DNA of 64,000 bases from Paraburkholderia polaris (GTDB lineage: Bacteria; Pseudomonadota; Gammaproteobacteria; Burkholderiales; Burkholderiaceae): contig NZ_JABBGJ010000009.1 of assembly GCF_012927345.1 (NCBI RefSeq), positions 124,001 to 188,000 on the forward strand, read 5' to 3'. Positions 39,863 to 47,879 of the stretch are shown here, in pieces. Within the stretch, counting starts at the first letter, position 1, and every line of letters starts with the position of its first letter. Position numbers and translations under genes: made by a program. The notes below the pieces were generated by a model that worked only from the letters and a program-made list of their open reading frames with translations, was not told the DNA's origin and ran no database searches.

Positions 39863-40299
39863 TGGCAAGCGGACAGCAGGTCGCCGAGGAAAATGTGTTT
39901 CGATTCACGACCTGGGCGGCATCCAGGACCGACGAGGACTTCCGGAACATGGTGACGCGAGGCGTCCTGTCGCGCACAGAAATCGCGGCAGAGTGTGGGT
40001 TCGCGAAATCGGCGCTCGCGCAAAATCCACGCATTCGGGATGCGCTCAAGAACCTGGAGGCGGACCTGCGCGAGCGTGGCGTGCTTCCGCAGCTTGTGTC
40101 GGGAGACGAGCCGGAAGCGTTGCCGCCTAGACTCCGCGCTGCTGAGTCGCCTCGCGCGGCTCAGGATGCAGAGCGCCTCTCCCGACTTGAGCAGGAGAAC
40201 GCCAGTCTGAAAGCGGAGAATGCCGAGCTCAAGCGCATGTTAGGCCGTTACGCGGTGATTCAGGAGGTCCTCGCGGAAACGGGGAGGCTTCCTCGGTGA
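39862..40299 (+). CDS. VPA1267-like small protein of the island
   Basis: This 145-residue protein starts MASGQQVAEENVFRFTTWAAS at 39862 (the overlapping TGATG couples it to the previous gene). An HTH-like segment reads LSRTEIAAECGFAKSALAQNP (about 38-58), so it may bind DNA. A leucine-rich coiled coil (LEQENASLKAENAELKRML, about 110-128) ends the protein. It resembles the VPA1267 family I recall beside GMT genes. It may be a regulator or directionality factor. Confidence 0.7.
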   Translation: MASGQQVAEENVFRFTTWAASRTDEDFRNMVTRGVLSRTEIAAECGFAKSALAQNPRIRDALKNLEADLRERGVLPQLVSGDEPEALPPRLRAAESPRAAQDAERLSRLEQENASLKAENAELKRMLGRYAVIQEVLAETGRLPR

Positions 40300-42542
40300 G
40301 CGACCCTACGAATGTCACGCTGCGTGTGACGGGGGTCCGGTCTCAAAACCCTCGAGGCTTTGGCGGAGCCATCTTCACCGGGGTTCCGGTTGACGCTGAA
40401 GGGTCCGTCCTTGACGCGTGCACGTATGTCGTCGTCAAGGCGACCCGGGCCACCCTTGGCGGAGCGAAGGTCGAGCGAGGGCAATGGTGGACAGTTGCAG
40501 GACAACTGGTTGAGCGTCGGTCCGTGGTGGACGGATTTGAGCTGGTTGAACAGCAAGTCGATGCGGAGGTCGCATATCTCGCGCGGCCGACCGGCGAGCA
40601 TCTCGTCACGTTCATCGCTGAGAACCCCGCCTTCGAGGGGTTCGGAACAGTCAAAGCCAGACGGCTCTGGGAGCGCTTCGGTGAGCAGCTGTACCAACTG
40701 CTCGACGCCGGCGACCCGCACCCGTTCACGGATGTCCTCGCCGACGCGGCGGCGCAGCGCCTCGTCGATGCATGGGCGTGCCACGGGGAGTCCCGGACCC
40801 TCCAGTGGCTACAGACCGCAGGTTTCGACATCGGACTGGGACGGAAGGTGCTTCGGTACTTCGGTGATGAAGCGCAAGCTCGCATTGAGGAAGACCCATA
40901 TCGCCTGCTATCGTTTGCCGGCAAATGGTCTGCTGTCGACGCGATGGCCCAGACGCAGTTCGGCGTTCCGTCCGATGACCCTCGCCGGTTACGCGGGGCA
41001 ATCGAGGAGGCGTGCTACCGGATGTTCGCCGCCGGACACACAGTAATCCTGTCCTCAGACCTGACTGAGCAGGTCGCTCCATTGCTGGGACGACCACCGG
41101 TCGGCGGTCCATGGCGAGACTTGCTCGCAACCGCCGTATCGGAGGGGCTCAAAAGTGGCCACATCGTCCAGACGCAGCACGGCCTGCAACCGCTGGGCGC
41201 TCTTGTTATGGAGCGGCAGGTAGCCAAAGCTATCCAGGAGCGCCTGTCCGGTGACCGCCAGCAACTGCTCTCCAGCGACCGGGTCGAGCGCATCATCGCC
41301 GCTTGCGAAGCGGAAGACGGCATCGAACTGAATCCGGAGCAGCGGACTGCTATCCGGATGGCCACCCGGCACGCGTTTGCCTGCATCACGGGCGGGGCCG
41401 GCGTTGGCAAGACGACAGTGCTGAAGTCATTGTATCGGCTGTATCAGGACGCCGGCACCAAGGTCTTACAAGTGGCACTTGCTGGGCGGGCCGCGAAGCG
41501 GATGCACGACGCCACCGGCATTCCCGCATCGACCATCGCCAGCTTCCTCAACAGCGTCAACGACCTGACCTTCGACGGCCCCACGGTGTTGGTCATCGAT
41601 GAGGCGAGCATGGTGGACATCATCTCGATGAGCCGGCTGTGCCGGGCGTTGATGCCTCACGTACGGCTCGTTCTCGTTGGCGACCCGTATCAGCTCATGC
41701 CTGTCGGGCCTGGTCTTGTCCTTCACTGCGTCATGAGAGTGCCGCGCATCCCGTCGACCGAGCTGAAGACCGTGAAGCGGTACGGAGCAGATGTCGCCGC
41801 TGTGGCCTCGGCCGTGCGGGCAGGCTTCTGGCCGAGCATCTCTGCCGATGAGGCGGCGCCTGTTGCCTTCATCCCGTGCGATGACCGGCTAATCGCAGAC
41901 AAGGTGGCGGACCTTTATGCGGTCGATACGGTTGGCACGCAGATACTTGCTCCGCTGCGAAACGGCCTGGCGGGCACGAAGGCCCTCAACGAGGTCTGTC
42001 AGCAGCGGTTCACCGGCGCCGCCGCAACCGTGACTCGATGGAATGATGAGTTTGACAGTCCGGAATACTGCGGACTTAACCTCGGAGATGTGGTTCTTTG
42101 CACTCGCAACCTCTGGGACAAAGGTTTGCAGAACGGCTCAATGGGCCGGGTCGTTGAGGTCGCGTCCCTCGCTACCGCGTCTGGCGATGAGGTAGAACGC
42201 GCGCTAGCCTTGGTCGAGTGGGACGATGGTGTTTGCCGCGAACTCACGTCGGAAATGCTTGAGGACGTCGAGCTCGGGTTTGCGGCGACCGTGCATAAGG
42301 CACAAGGCTCTCAGTGGCGCCGCATCATCGTCCCAGTCACTAGGTCAAGACTGCTGGACCGGACGCTTTTATACACAGCGATTACTCGTGCTCAGGTCCA
42401 AGTCATCCTGGTCGGAAATGCCGAGGCTGCCCGGAGAGCTGTGGAAGCGCCGCCGAAGGCGCACAGTCGAAGGGTGGCGTTGGACCTTGCCTTGATGCAG
42501 TACCTCGCGGAAGTCGGCGACGAAGTGCTTCTACCGGCCTGA
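40296..42542 (+). CDS. RecD-like SF1 helicase/ATPase, island cargo
   Basis: The 748-residue protein starts at GTG 40296 in a GTGA overlap. The N-terminal region (about 1-110) looks like an OB or RecD2 N-terminal domain, with helix-hairpin-helix-like segments (GFGTVKARRLWERFG) after it. Walker A is GGAGVGKTT (near 366), Walker B VIDEASMVD, motif III GDPYQLMPVGPG, and C-terminal SF1 motifs are TVHKAQGSQWRRIIVP and LLYTAITRAQVQVI. This is the RecD2 layout but with a cargo location. It may assist recombination or act in phage defence. Confidence 0.85.
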   Translation: MSDPTNVTLRVTGVRSQNPRGFGGAIFTGVPVDAEGSVLDACTYVVVKATRATLGGAKVERGQWWTVAGQLVERRSVVDGFELVEQQVDAEVAYLARPTGEHLVTFIAENPAFEGFGTVKARRLWERFGEQLYQLLDAGDPHPFTDVLADAAAQRLVDAWACHGESRTLQWLQTAGFDIGLGRKVLRYFGDEAQARIEEDPYRLLSFAGKWSAVDAMAQTQFGVPSDDPRRLRGAIEEACYRMFAAGHTVILSSDLTEQVAPLLGRPPVGGPWRDLLATAVSEGLKSGHIVQTQHGLQPLGALVMERQVAKAIQERLSGDRQQLLSSDRVERIIAACEAEDGIELNPEQRTAIRMATRHAFACITGGAGVGKTTVLKSLYRLYQDAGTKVLQVALAGRAAKRMHDATGIPASTIASFLNSVNDLTFDGPTVLVIDEASMVDIISMSRLCRALMPHVRLVLVGDPYQLMPVGPGLVLHCVMRVPRIPSTELKTVKRYGADVAAVASAVRAGFWPSISADEAAPVAFIPCDDRLIADKVADLYAVDTVGTQILAPLRNGLAGTKALNEVCQQRFTGAAATVTRWNDEFDSPEYCGLNLGDVVLCTRNLWDKGLQNGSMGRVVEVASLATASGDEVERALALVEWDDGVCRELTSEMLEDVELGFAATVHKAQGSQWRRIIVPVTRSRLLDRTLLYTAITRAQVQVILVGNAEAARRAVEAPPKAHSRRVALDLALMQYLAEVGDEVLLPA

Positions 42543-42624
42543 CGTCGCGACGGCGCATGACGAGTCAAGGGCGGGCGCCAGCCCGGCGAAGCGGACCCTT
42601 GACCGCCGACGGTTTGCCACGCTT

Positions 42625-42669
42625 TGGCATGGTTGGAAGCTCGGCATTCTCGTGCTTCCAACCATGCCA
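42625..42669. repeat. Perfect 16-bp inverted repeat downstream of the RecD-like gene
   Basis: tggcatggttggaagc (42625-42640) and gcttccaaccatgcca (42654-42669) are exact inverted copies around a 13-base loop. No T-run follows, so it is not a standard terminator. It lies 83 bp after the helicase stop. Confidence 0.85.
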
Positions 42670-42889
42670 TTCCGCTGCGGAGTTTGCCAAGCTCGTGGCG
42701 CGACCGATTACCCACAAAGTTGAAGAAAACAAACTGTATCCATTGACGTTGGCACCGGGCGCAGCACACTATCAACATTCTATTTGCCACCGGACCTCGC
42801 AGATGCCCTCACTCACTCACATCCAAGCCGCTAACAACAGTTTTTAGTGGGGATAACCATTTTAACCTTGGCGTTAGACGTGTGAATGC

Positions 42890-42919
42890 AAAAACCCCGC
42901 TTTCGAGCGGGGTTTTTTA
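42890..42919. terminator. Strong bidirectional terminator hairpin
   Basis: aaaaaccccgct - ttcg - agcggggttttt is a perfect stem with a UUCG-type tetraloop and T-run on both strands (A-run at 42890-42895). It lies outside the likely island end. Confidence 0.85.
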
Positions 42920-43116
42920 TTGGGCCATAGGCGCGAGCCGCCCGCCTGGTTGACGGCGCAAGGTGCCGTCAACCAGCCGCGTCCTTCGATATTTAGCCCA
43001 TCGGTACGCTGCCGGACAGCGTTTTACTGCCATCGAGGGTAAACCTTCCAGCATGGTCGGGCGTGCCTCAGCGGCATGTTTGCGACGAATTGCGGCTCAG
43101 CTTCCGCAAACTCGCC

Positions 43117-43145
43117 TTGACTTTCGCCCGCCTGCCGCCAATACT
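43117..43145 (+). promoter_or_regulatory. Sigma-70-like promoter of the catabolic operon
   Basis: TTGACT (43117-43122) and AATACT (43140-43145) are separated by exactly 17 bp, a near-consensus pair. The predicted start is about 43152, immediately before the operator palindrome. Confidence 0.6.
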
Positions 43146-43153
43146 GAATTCAT

Positions 43154-43171
43154 ACTTTGTACGGACAAAGT
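43154..43171. promoter_or_regulatory. Operator palindrome for a GntR/HutC-type repressor
   Basis: ACTTTGT-ACGG-ACAAAGT is a perfect inverted repeat (7-bp arms) covering the expected transcription start. A second half-site (acgtacaaa) lies at about 43179-43187. HutC/FadR-type GntR proteins use such TTGTnnACAA-like sites, and a GntR gene is in the same operon. Confidence 0.6.
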
Positions 43172-43210
43172 AACAAAGACGTACAAATCACCCCAAAACA
43201 GGAGACAGAC

Positions 43211-43711
43211 ATGGAATCCGACGTTGCAGTAACAACCCGCATCCGCGCCAGCTATGGCCGCTACCTCGAAGATTTCCACGTAGGCGACATCTACGAACAC
43301 CGGCCGGGACGCACCATCACCGAAGCCGACAACATCCACTTTTCGCTGCTGACGATGAACTTCCATCCGATGCATTGCGACGCCGCCTACGCGGCCAAAA
43401 GCGAGTTCGGCCGCCTCCTTGTCAACAGCGGGCTAACGGTCGCCGTGGTGCTCGGGCTATCGGTGAACGACGTCAGCGGCAAGGCGATCGCCAACCTCGG
43501 CTGGAAAGAGATCCGGCTCACCGCCCCGGTGTTTTGCGGCGACACGATCTACGCGGAATCCGAAGTACTCGAAAAGCGCGAATCGAAATCCCGTCCGGGG
43601 CAGGGCATCGTCACCGTGCAGACTCGCGCGTTCAAGCAGGACGGCACGCCGATCATGGACTTCGTGCGCAGCGCACTGGTGCCGACGCGTGGAAACGGCG
43701 TAGGCGACTGA
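43211..43711 (+). CDS. MaoC-family hydratase
   Basis: This 166-residue hot-dog protein starts MESDVAVTTRIRASYG. The catalytic motif is FHPMHCDAAYAAKSEFGRLLVNSG (Asp/His pair, about 57-80). The family hydrates 2-enoyl-CoAs; by context this could be the itaconyl-CoA or mesaconyl-CoA hydratase (Ich-like), although it is shorter than the published enzymes I recall. The Shine-Dalgarno sequence aggag ends 6 bp before the ATG. It is the first gene of the operon. Confidence 0.85.
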   Translation: MESDVAVTTRIRASYGRYLEDFHVGDIYEHRPGRTITEADNIHFSLLTMNFHPMHCDAAYAAKSEFGRLLVNSGLTVAVVLGLSVNDVSGKAIANLGWKEIRLTAPVFCGDTIYAESEVLEKRESKSRPGQGIVTVQTRAFKQDGTPIMDFVRSALVPTRGNGVGD

Positions 43712-43899
43712 CACGCCTGCGCGGCTCGATCGTTGGGACACCGAACCCACGACTCGCGCAGCCTGGACACAACACACAGCAGAACGCAGCGCCAACCTGC
43801 CAGCAAGAGCAGACGGCGCGCGAATCCCGGCGGCGCCCGAACAACGCGTCGCAATGCGGCAAGCGTAAGCAGAGCCGCATGCACACCAAGGAGACAAAG

Positions 43900-45285
43900 G
43901 TGGCTATCGGTATCGTCAATTCGGGCGCGCGACTTGATCGCCTGCCTATCGCGTCCTTCCACTGGAAGGTTCTAGGGCTCATCAGCGCCGGCGCCTTTCT
44001 CGACGCCTTCGACATCTATCTCGCAGCCGGCGCGCTCGGTGCAATGGTGAAGTCGGGCTTTTCCGATCTGAGGCTGAACGCGCTGTTCATCTCCGTCACC
44101 TTTCTCGGCATGCTGATCGGCGCCGGTTTCGCCGGCTATCTTGGCGACCGCTTCGGGCGCCGCTCGTCGTATCAGACCAACCTGCTGATTTTCGGTGTCG
44201 CGTCGATTGCCGCGTGTTTTGTCCCGAACATGACCTGGCTGATTGCCTTGCGGTTGATCATGGGCATCGGCCTTGGCGCCGAACTGGTGGTCGCTGCCGG
44301 CACCTTGTGCGAATTCATTCCGCCTGCTTCACGCGGACGGTGGACCGCACTGCTTGCGTTCATCATCAACTCCGGCTTGCTGGTGTCGACCGCGGTGGGT
44401 TACGTCGTGATCCCGCTTCTCGGCTGGCGCTATATGTTCGCGATTGCGGGCATCGGCGCGATCATCGTGTGGGTGTTGCGGCATCGCATGCCTGAATCGC
44501 CGCGCTGGCTCGAATCAGTAGGCCGCGCTGAAGAAGCCGAGGCGACGGTCTCGGCGATCGAGCAGCAGGTGCAGCGTCAAAAGGGTCCGTTGCCACCGGT
44601 CGATCGCACCGAAAGTCTTGAAGTACCGAAGGCGCCGTTCTCCGCCCTGTTCTCGCACGCGATGCTCGGCCGCACGCTGGTCGCCGCATTGACGGCAGTC
44701 GCGGTGAACATTTCGGTGTACGGCTTTGTCGCGTGGCTGCCGACCTTCTTCGTGAAGGAAGGGCTGACCATCGTGCAGTCGCTCGGCTTCACGACGCTGA
44801 TGGCGTTCGGCGCGCCGGGCGGCGCGGTGATCGGCTTTCTGTGCGCGGACCGCCTCGGCCGTGCGCGTGGTCTCGTGGTCTTTGCGATCGCGACCATCGC
44901 GGTTGGCTTCGTCTATCCGAACATGCACGCGGGGTGGGCGATCAGCCTGGTCGGCTTTGTCCTGATCACCTGCATCTACACGGTCGCGACGCTCGGCCTC
45001 TTTGCCTACATCCCCGAACTGTTTCCGACCGAGTTGCGTTTGCGCGGTACCGGCACGGCGGGCGTATGCGGACGCGCGGCCTCAATGACGACGCCGTATT
45101 TCGCAGTGCTGCTCTACAACTCGTTTGGCGTGTCCGGTGTACTGGCGATGGTGAGCGGCGTGCTGGCGCTGCTGGTGGTCGGCATTCTGCTGCTGCGCGT
45201 CGAGACCAATCAGCATGCGCTCGAGCAGATCTCGCCGAGTCTCGACACCCAATCCGATCCGATGCCCGCTACGCAGCAAGGATAA
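43900..45285 (+). CDS. MFS transporter, metabolite:H+ symporter type
   Basis: This permease of about 461 residues has 12 helices. Motif GYLGDRFGRRSSYQTNLLIF lies near 75-95, and the second-half motif FLCADRLGRARG near 305. The hydrophilic loop of about 40 residues in the middle is normal for the family. I prefer the GTG at 43900 because aaggag (43888-43893) is correctly spaced; an ATG at 43879 is in frame and also possible. It probably imports the acid degraded by the operon, taking the role of the TRAP carrier in Pseudomonas itaconate clusters. Confidence 0.86.
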   Translation: MAIGIVNSGARLDRLPIASFHWKVLGLISAGAFLDAFDIYLAAGALGAMVKSGFSDLRLNALFISVTFLGMLIGAGFAGYLGDRFGRRSSYQTNLLIFGVASIAACFVPNMTWLIALRLIMGIGLGAELVVAAGTLCEFIPPASRGRWTALLAFIINSGLLVSTAVGYVVIPLLGWRYMFAIAGIGAIIVWVLRHRMPESPRWLESVGRAEEAEATVSAIEQQVQRQKGPLPPVDRTESLEVPKAPFSALFSHAMLGRTLVAALTAVAVNISVYGFVAWLPTFFVKEGLTIVQSLGFTTLMAFGAPGGAVIGFLCADRLGRARGLVVFAIATIAVGFVYPNMHAGWAISLVGFVLITCIYTVATLGLFAYIPELFPTELRLRGTGTAGVCGRAASMTTPYFAVLLYNSFGVSGVLAMVSGVLALLVVGILLLRVETNQHALEQISPSLDTQSDPMPATQQG

Positions 45286-45291
45286 ATCGAT

Positions 45292-46719
45292 ATGACTTCA
45301 CTCAGCTCTTCAGTCACGCTCTCCGATCAATATGCACGCTTCGGTCTGGGACTCCATTTGCGTGACATTCCGCGCGCTGTCCAGACGCGCGCCAAGCACC
45401 TGATTCTCGACGCTGTTGGCATCGCGCTGGCGTCGCGCGGCTATCCATATGCCGACGTATCGCTCGCGGCATTCTCTGAACTCGGCAGCGGCACTTCGCC
45501 GGTGATCGGCTTTGGGCGGCGTCTCGCCCTGCGCGATGCCGCGATGATGAACGGCGTGCTGATTCACGGTCTCGATTTCGACGACACGCATTCTCGCGGC
45601 GTGATTCATTCGACGACCAGCGCCTTGCCATGCGTACTTGCACTAGCGGATCGCGATGACATGAGCGGCGCAGATCTGCTCAGTGCGTATATCGTCGCGA
45701 TGGAAGTATCGACGCGCGTCGCGTCGGCCACGAAGGGCGGCTTTCATCAGGCCGGCTTTCATCCGACGGGGCTGGTCGGCGCGTTCGGTTGCGCGGTCGC
45801 GGCGGCGCGTCTGTTGCATCTGGATGAGCTTCAGGTTGCTCACGCGCAAGGCATCGTTCTATCGATGGCCGCCGGCAGCCTCGAATTCCTCGAAGACGGC
45901 GCGTGGACCAAGCGCGTTCATCCGGGTTTCGCCGCTGCATCCGGCATCACCGCCGCGACGCTTGCGAAGCACGGTTTCACCGGTCCACGTTCGGCCTACG
46001 AAGGGCGCTTCGGTCTGTACGCCAGCCACCTGGGCAAGCGGCTCGAGGAGGACGATCTACAGCTTGCGACCGAAGGCCTCGGCAGCTCGTGGCAAATCGA
46101 CGAAGTCGCGATCAAGCCACTGCCTGCTTGCCACTTCACGCACGCGGTGGCCGATGCGGCGATCGCGTTGCATCAGGAACATCGCTTCTCGGCGCAAAAC
46201 CTCGACTCGATAAAGCGCGTGGTAGCCAAGGTGCCGCGTGGAACGGTCGAGGTTGTCTGCGAGCCGCTCGAGCCGAAGCGCAAACCGGTGACAAGCTACG
46301 ACGCGCAATTCAGCGTGCCGTACATCGTCGCCACCGCATTGCTGAAGGGCCGCTTCACGCTCGACGAACTCGAGCCTGCCGCGCTCGCCGATCCCGCCGT
46401 GCTGGCGCTGGCCGCACGAGTCGATTACGAGATCGATCCGGATACCACCTTCCCACGTCACTACACCGGCGAAGTCGTGGTGGAGCGCAGCGATGGCACA
46501 CGCGTCGCGCATCGCGAGGCGATCAATCGTGGTTGCGCCGACCGCCCCGTGAGCAACGACGACATCGTCACCAAGTTCTACGCGAATGCGCAGCGCAGCG
46601 TATCCCGCAGTGCCGCTGAACAGATCGCTCAGTCCGTATTGCAACTCGACGAACGCCCGGCGCGCGCACTCGCCGACACGCTCGCCGGATCCACCGAATC
46701 TTCAAGGACGTCATCATGA
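45292..46719 (+). CDS. MmgE/PrpD-family protein
   Basis: This 475-residue protein belongs to the 2-methylcitrate dehydratase/MmgE superfamily. It shows VIGFGRRLALRDAAMMNGVLIHGLDFDDTHSRGVIHST near residues 65-102 and conserved KPLPACHFTH near 280. It may dehydrate or isomerise the acid or its CoA ester; PrpD homologues also occur in itaconate gene clusters. It starts 6 bp after the MFS stop and overlaps the next gene by four bases. Confidence 0.85.
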   Translation: MTSLSSSVTLSDQYARFGLGLHLRDIPRAVQTRAKHLILDAVGIALASRGYPYADVSLAAFSELGSGTSPVIGFGRRLALRDAAMMNGVLIHGLDFDDTHSRGVIHSTTSALPCVLALADRDDMSGADLLSAYIVAMEVSTRVASATKGGFHQAGFHPTGLVGAFGCAVAAARLLHLDELQVAHAQGIVLSMAAGSLEFLEDGAWTKRVHPGFAAASGITAATLAKHGFTGPRSAYEGRFGLYASHLGKRLEEDDLQLATEGLGSSWQIDEVAIKPLPACHFTHAVADAAIALHQEHRFSAQNLDSIKRVVAKVPRGTVEVVCEPLEPKRKPVTSYDAQFSVPYIVATALLKGRFTLDELEPAALADPAVLALAARVDYEIDPDTTFPRHYTGEVVVERSDGTRVAHREAINRGCADRPVSNDDIVTKFYANAQRSVSRSAAEQIAQSVLQLDERPARALADTLAGSTESSRTSS

Positions 46720-47879
46720 CCGCAACCGAACTCGACACACTGGACAACGATCAACTGATTCTCGACATGCTGGACCGCTTCCTTGAAACCGAAGTGCGGC
46801 CCTACGTTCACAAGTTCGATCACGACGACATCTACCCGGAAGAGATCGTCGAAAAGATGAAGGAGATGGGCCTGTTCGGTTGCATCATCGATCCCGAGTA
46901 CGGCGGCCTGGGCCTATCGACCCGCACTTACGCGCAGATCATCACGCGGATCGCGCGCGTGTGGATGTCGGTGAGCGGCATCATCAATTCACATCTGATT
47001 CTCGCGATGCTGGTGCAACGTAACGGCACGCCCGAACAGAAGAGCAAATATCTGCCGAAGTTCGCTACCGGCGAATGGCGCGGCGGTATCGGCTTGACGG
47101 AGCCCGACTGCGGCACCGATCTGCAGGCGATTCGCACCACAGCGAAACGTGTCAGCGACGAGTACATCGTGAACGGCAACAAGACCTGGATCACCAATAG
47201 CAAGTATGGCAATACGCTCGCGTTGCTGGTGAAGACGGACCCTACTGCAGAGCCGCGTCATCGCGGCATGAGCTTGCTACTGGTGCAGAAGGGCCCGGGT
47301 TTTGAAGTCAGCCGTCAACTCGAAAAGCTCGGCTACAAAGGTATCGATACCTGCGAGTTGTCGTTCAACGATTTTCATGTCCCCACCGATGCATTGATCG
47401 GCGGCGTGGAAGGCAAGGGCTTGCAGCAGATACTCGGCGGACTCGAACTCGGACGCATCAACGTGGCCGCGCGTGGAGTCGGCATTGCGCTGGCGGCGCT
47501 CGAAGAATCGGTTAGCTATTCGCAGCAACGAAAGACTTTCGGCAAGCCGATCTGCGAGCACCAGGCGATCCAGTTGAAGCTCGGAGAAATGGCCACGCGC
47601 GCCGAAGCCGGCCGCTTACTCGTAGACGCCGCCGCGCAGAAGTACGACCGTGGCGAGCGCTGCGATATGGAAGCCGGTATGGCGAAATACTTCGCCACCG
47701 AAGCCGCGCTGGAAAACAGCATCGAGGCCATGCGGATTCACGGCGCGTACGGTTATTCGAAGGAATACAACGTCGAGCGACTGTATCGCGATGCGCCGCT
47801 GCTGGTGATCGGCGAAGGCACTAACGAGATGCAGCGCATCATCATCGCCAAACAGTTGATTGAAAGGAGTCCGGTATGA
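46716..47879 (+). CDS. Acyl-CoA dehydrogenase
   Basis: This 387-residue flavoprotein has the FAD/acyl-CoA motifs GGIGLTEPDCGTDL, NKTWITNS and the C-terminal GEGTNEMQRIIIAKQL, whose Glu is the predicted catalytic base. The FAD-binding signature is VQLKLGEMATRAEAGRLL-like, with YGYSKEYNVERLYRDA near the end. It may oxidise a dicarboxylic acyl-CoA (methylsuccinyl-CoA or a similar ester). The ATGA overlap with the PrpD gene and again with the CaiB gene marks one operon. Confidence 0.9.
   Translation: MTATELDTLDNDQLILDMLDRFLETEVRPYVHKFDHDDIYPEEIVEKMKEMGLFGCIIDPEYGGLGLSTRTYAQIITRIARVWMSVSGIINSHLILAMLVQRNGTPEQKSKYLPKFATGEWRGGIGLTEPDCGTDLQAIRTTAKRVSDEYIVNGNKTWITNSKYGNTLALLVKTDPTAEPRHRGMSLLLVQKGPGFEVSRQLEKLGYKGIDTCELSFNDFHVPTDALIGGVEGKGLQQILGGLELGRINVAARGVGIALAALEESVSYSQQRKTFGKPICEHQAIQLKLGEMATRAEAGRLLVDAAAQKYDRGERCDMEAGMAKYFATEAALENSIEAMRIHGAYGYSKEYNVERLYRDAPLLVIGEGTNEMQRIIIAKQLIERSPV

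Larger units (their letters stand above)
34593..42852. mobile_element. GMT-like island: three tyrosine recombinases, two small accessory proteins and a RecD-like helicase
   Basis: Six plus-strand genes from 34,641 to 42,542 overlap by stop/start contacts: 35881 within the previous gene, GTGA at 37419, ATGA at 39428, TGATG at 39860 and GTGA at 40296. Three are tyrosine recombinases of different sizes. Two are 144-146-residue coiled-coil proteins that I recall as GmtX- and VPA1267-like. The last is a RecD-like ATPase. The order fits gamma-mobile-trio elements, which I know from Gammaproteobacteria. The limits given are tentative: TTTAGTAGAG at 34593-34602 and TTTAGTGGGG at 42843-42852 are similar decamers that may be end sites. 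The island interrupts a core region with low-GC flanks (ATtrich at 34,570-34,640). Confidence 0.7.
42543..43210. other. Intergenic region: right end of the island and promoter of the catabolic operon
   Basis: This 668-base gap has a perfect 16-bp hairpin (42625-42669), the possible right end (about 42843-42852), a strong terminator (42890-42919) and the promoter with operator of the following operon (43117-43171). No convincing gene or tRNA is present. Confidence 0.6.

Noticed and set aside
42870..42930. tRNA gene as integration target near the right end of the island
   Set aside because: The hairpin terminator looks like those after tRNAs, but no T-arm (GGTTCGAATCC) or cloverleaf exists nearby.
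43375..43899. Long N-terminal extension of the second MFS gene
   Set aside because: The extension reads across the MaoC gene in another frame and is Arg-rich; the permease begins near 43879-43900 with a Shine-Dalgarno sequence.
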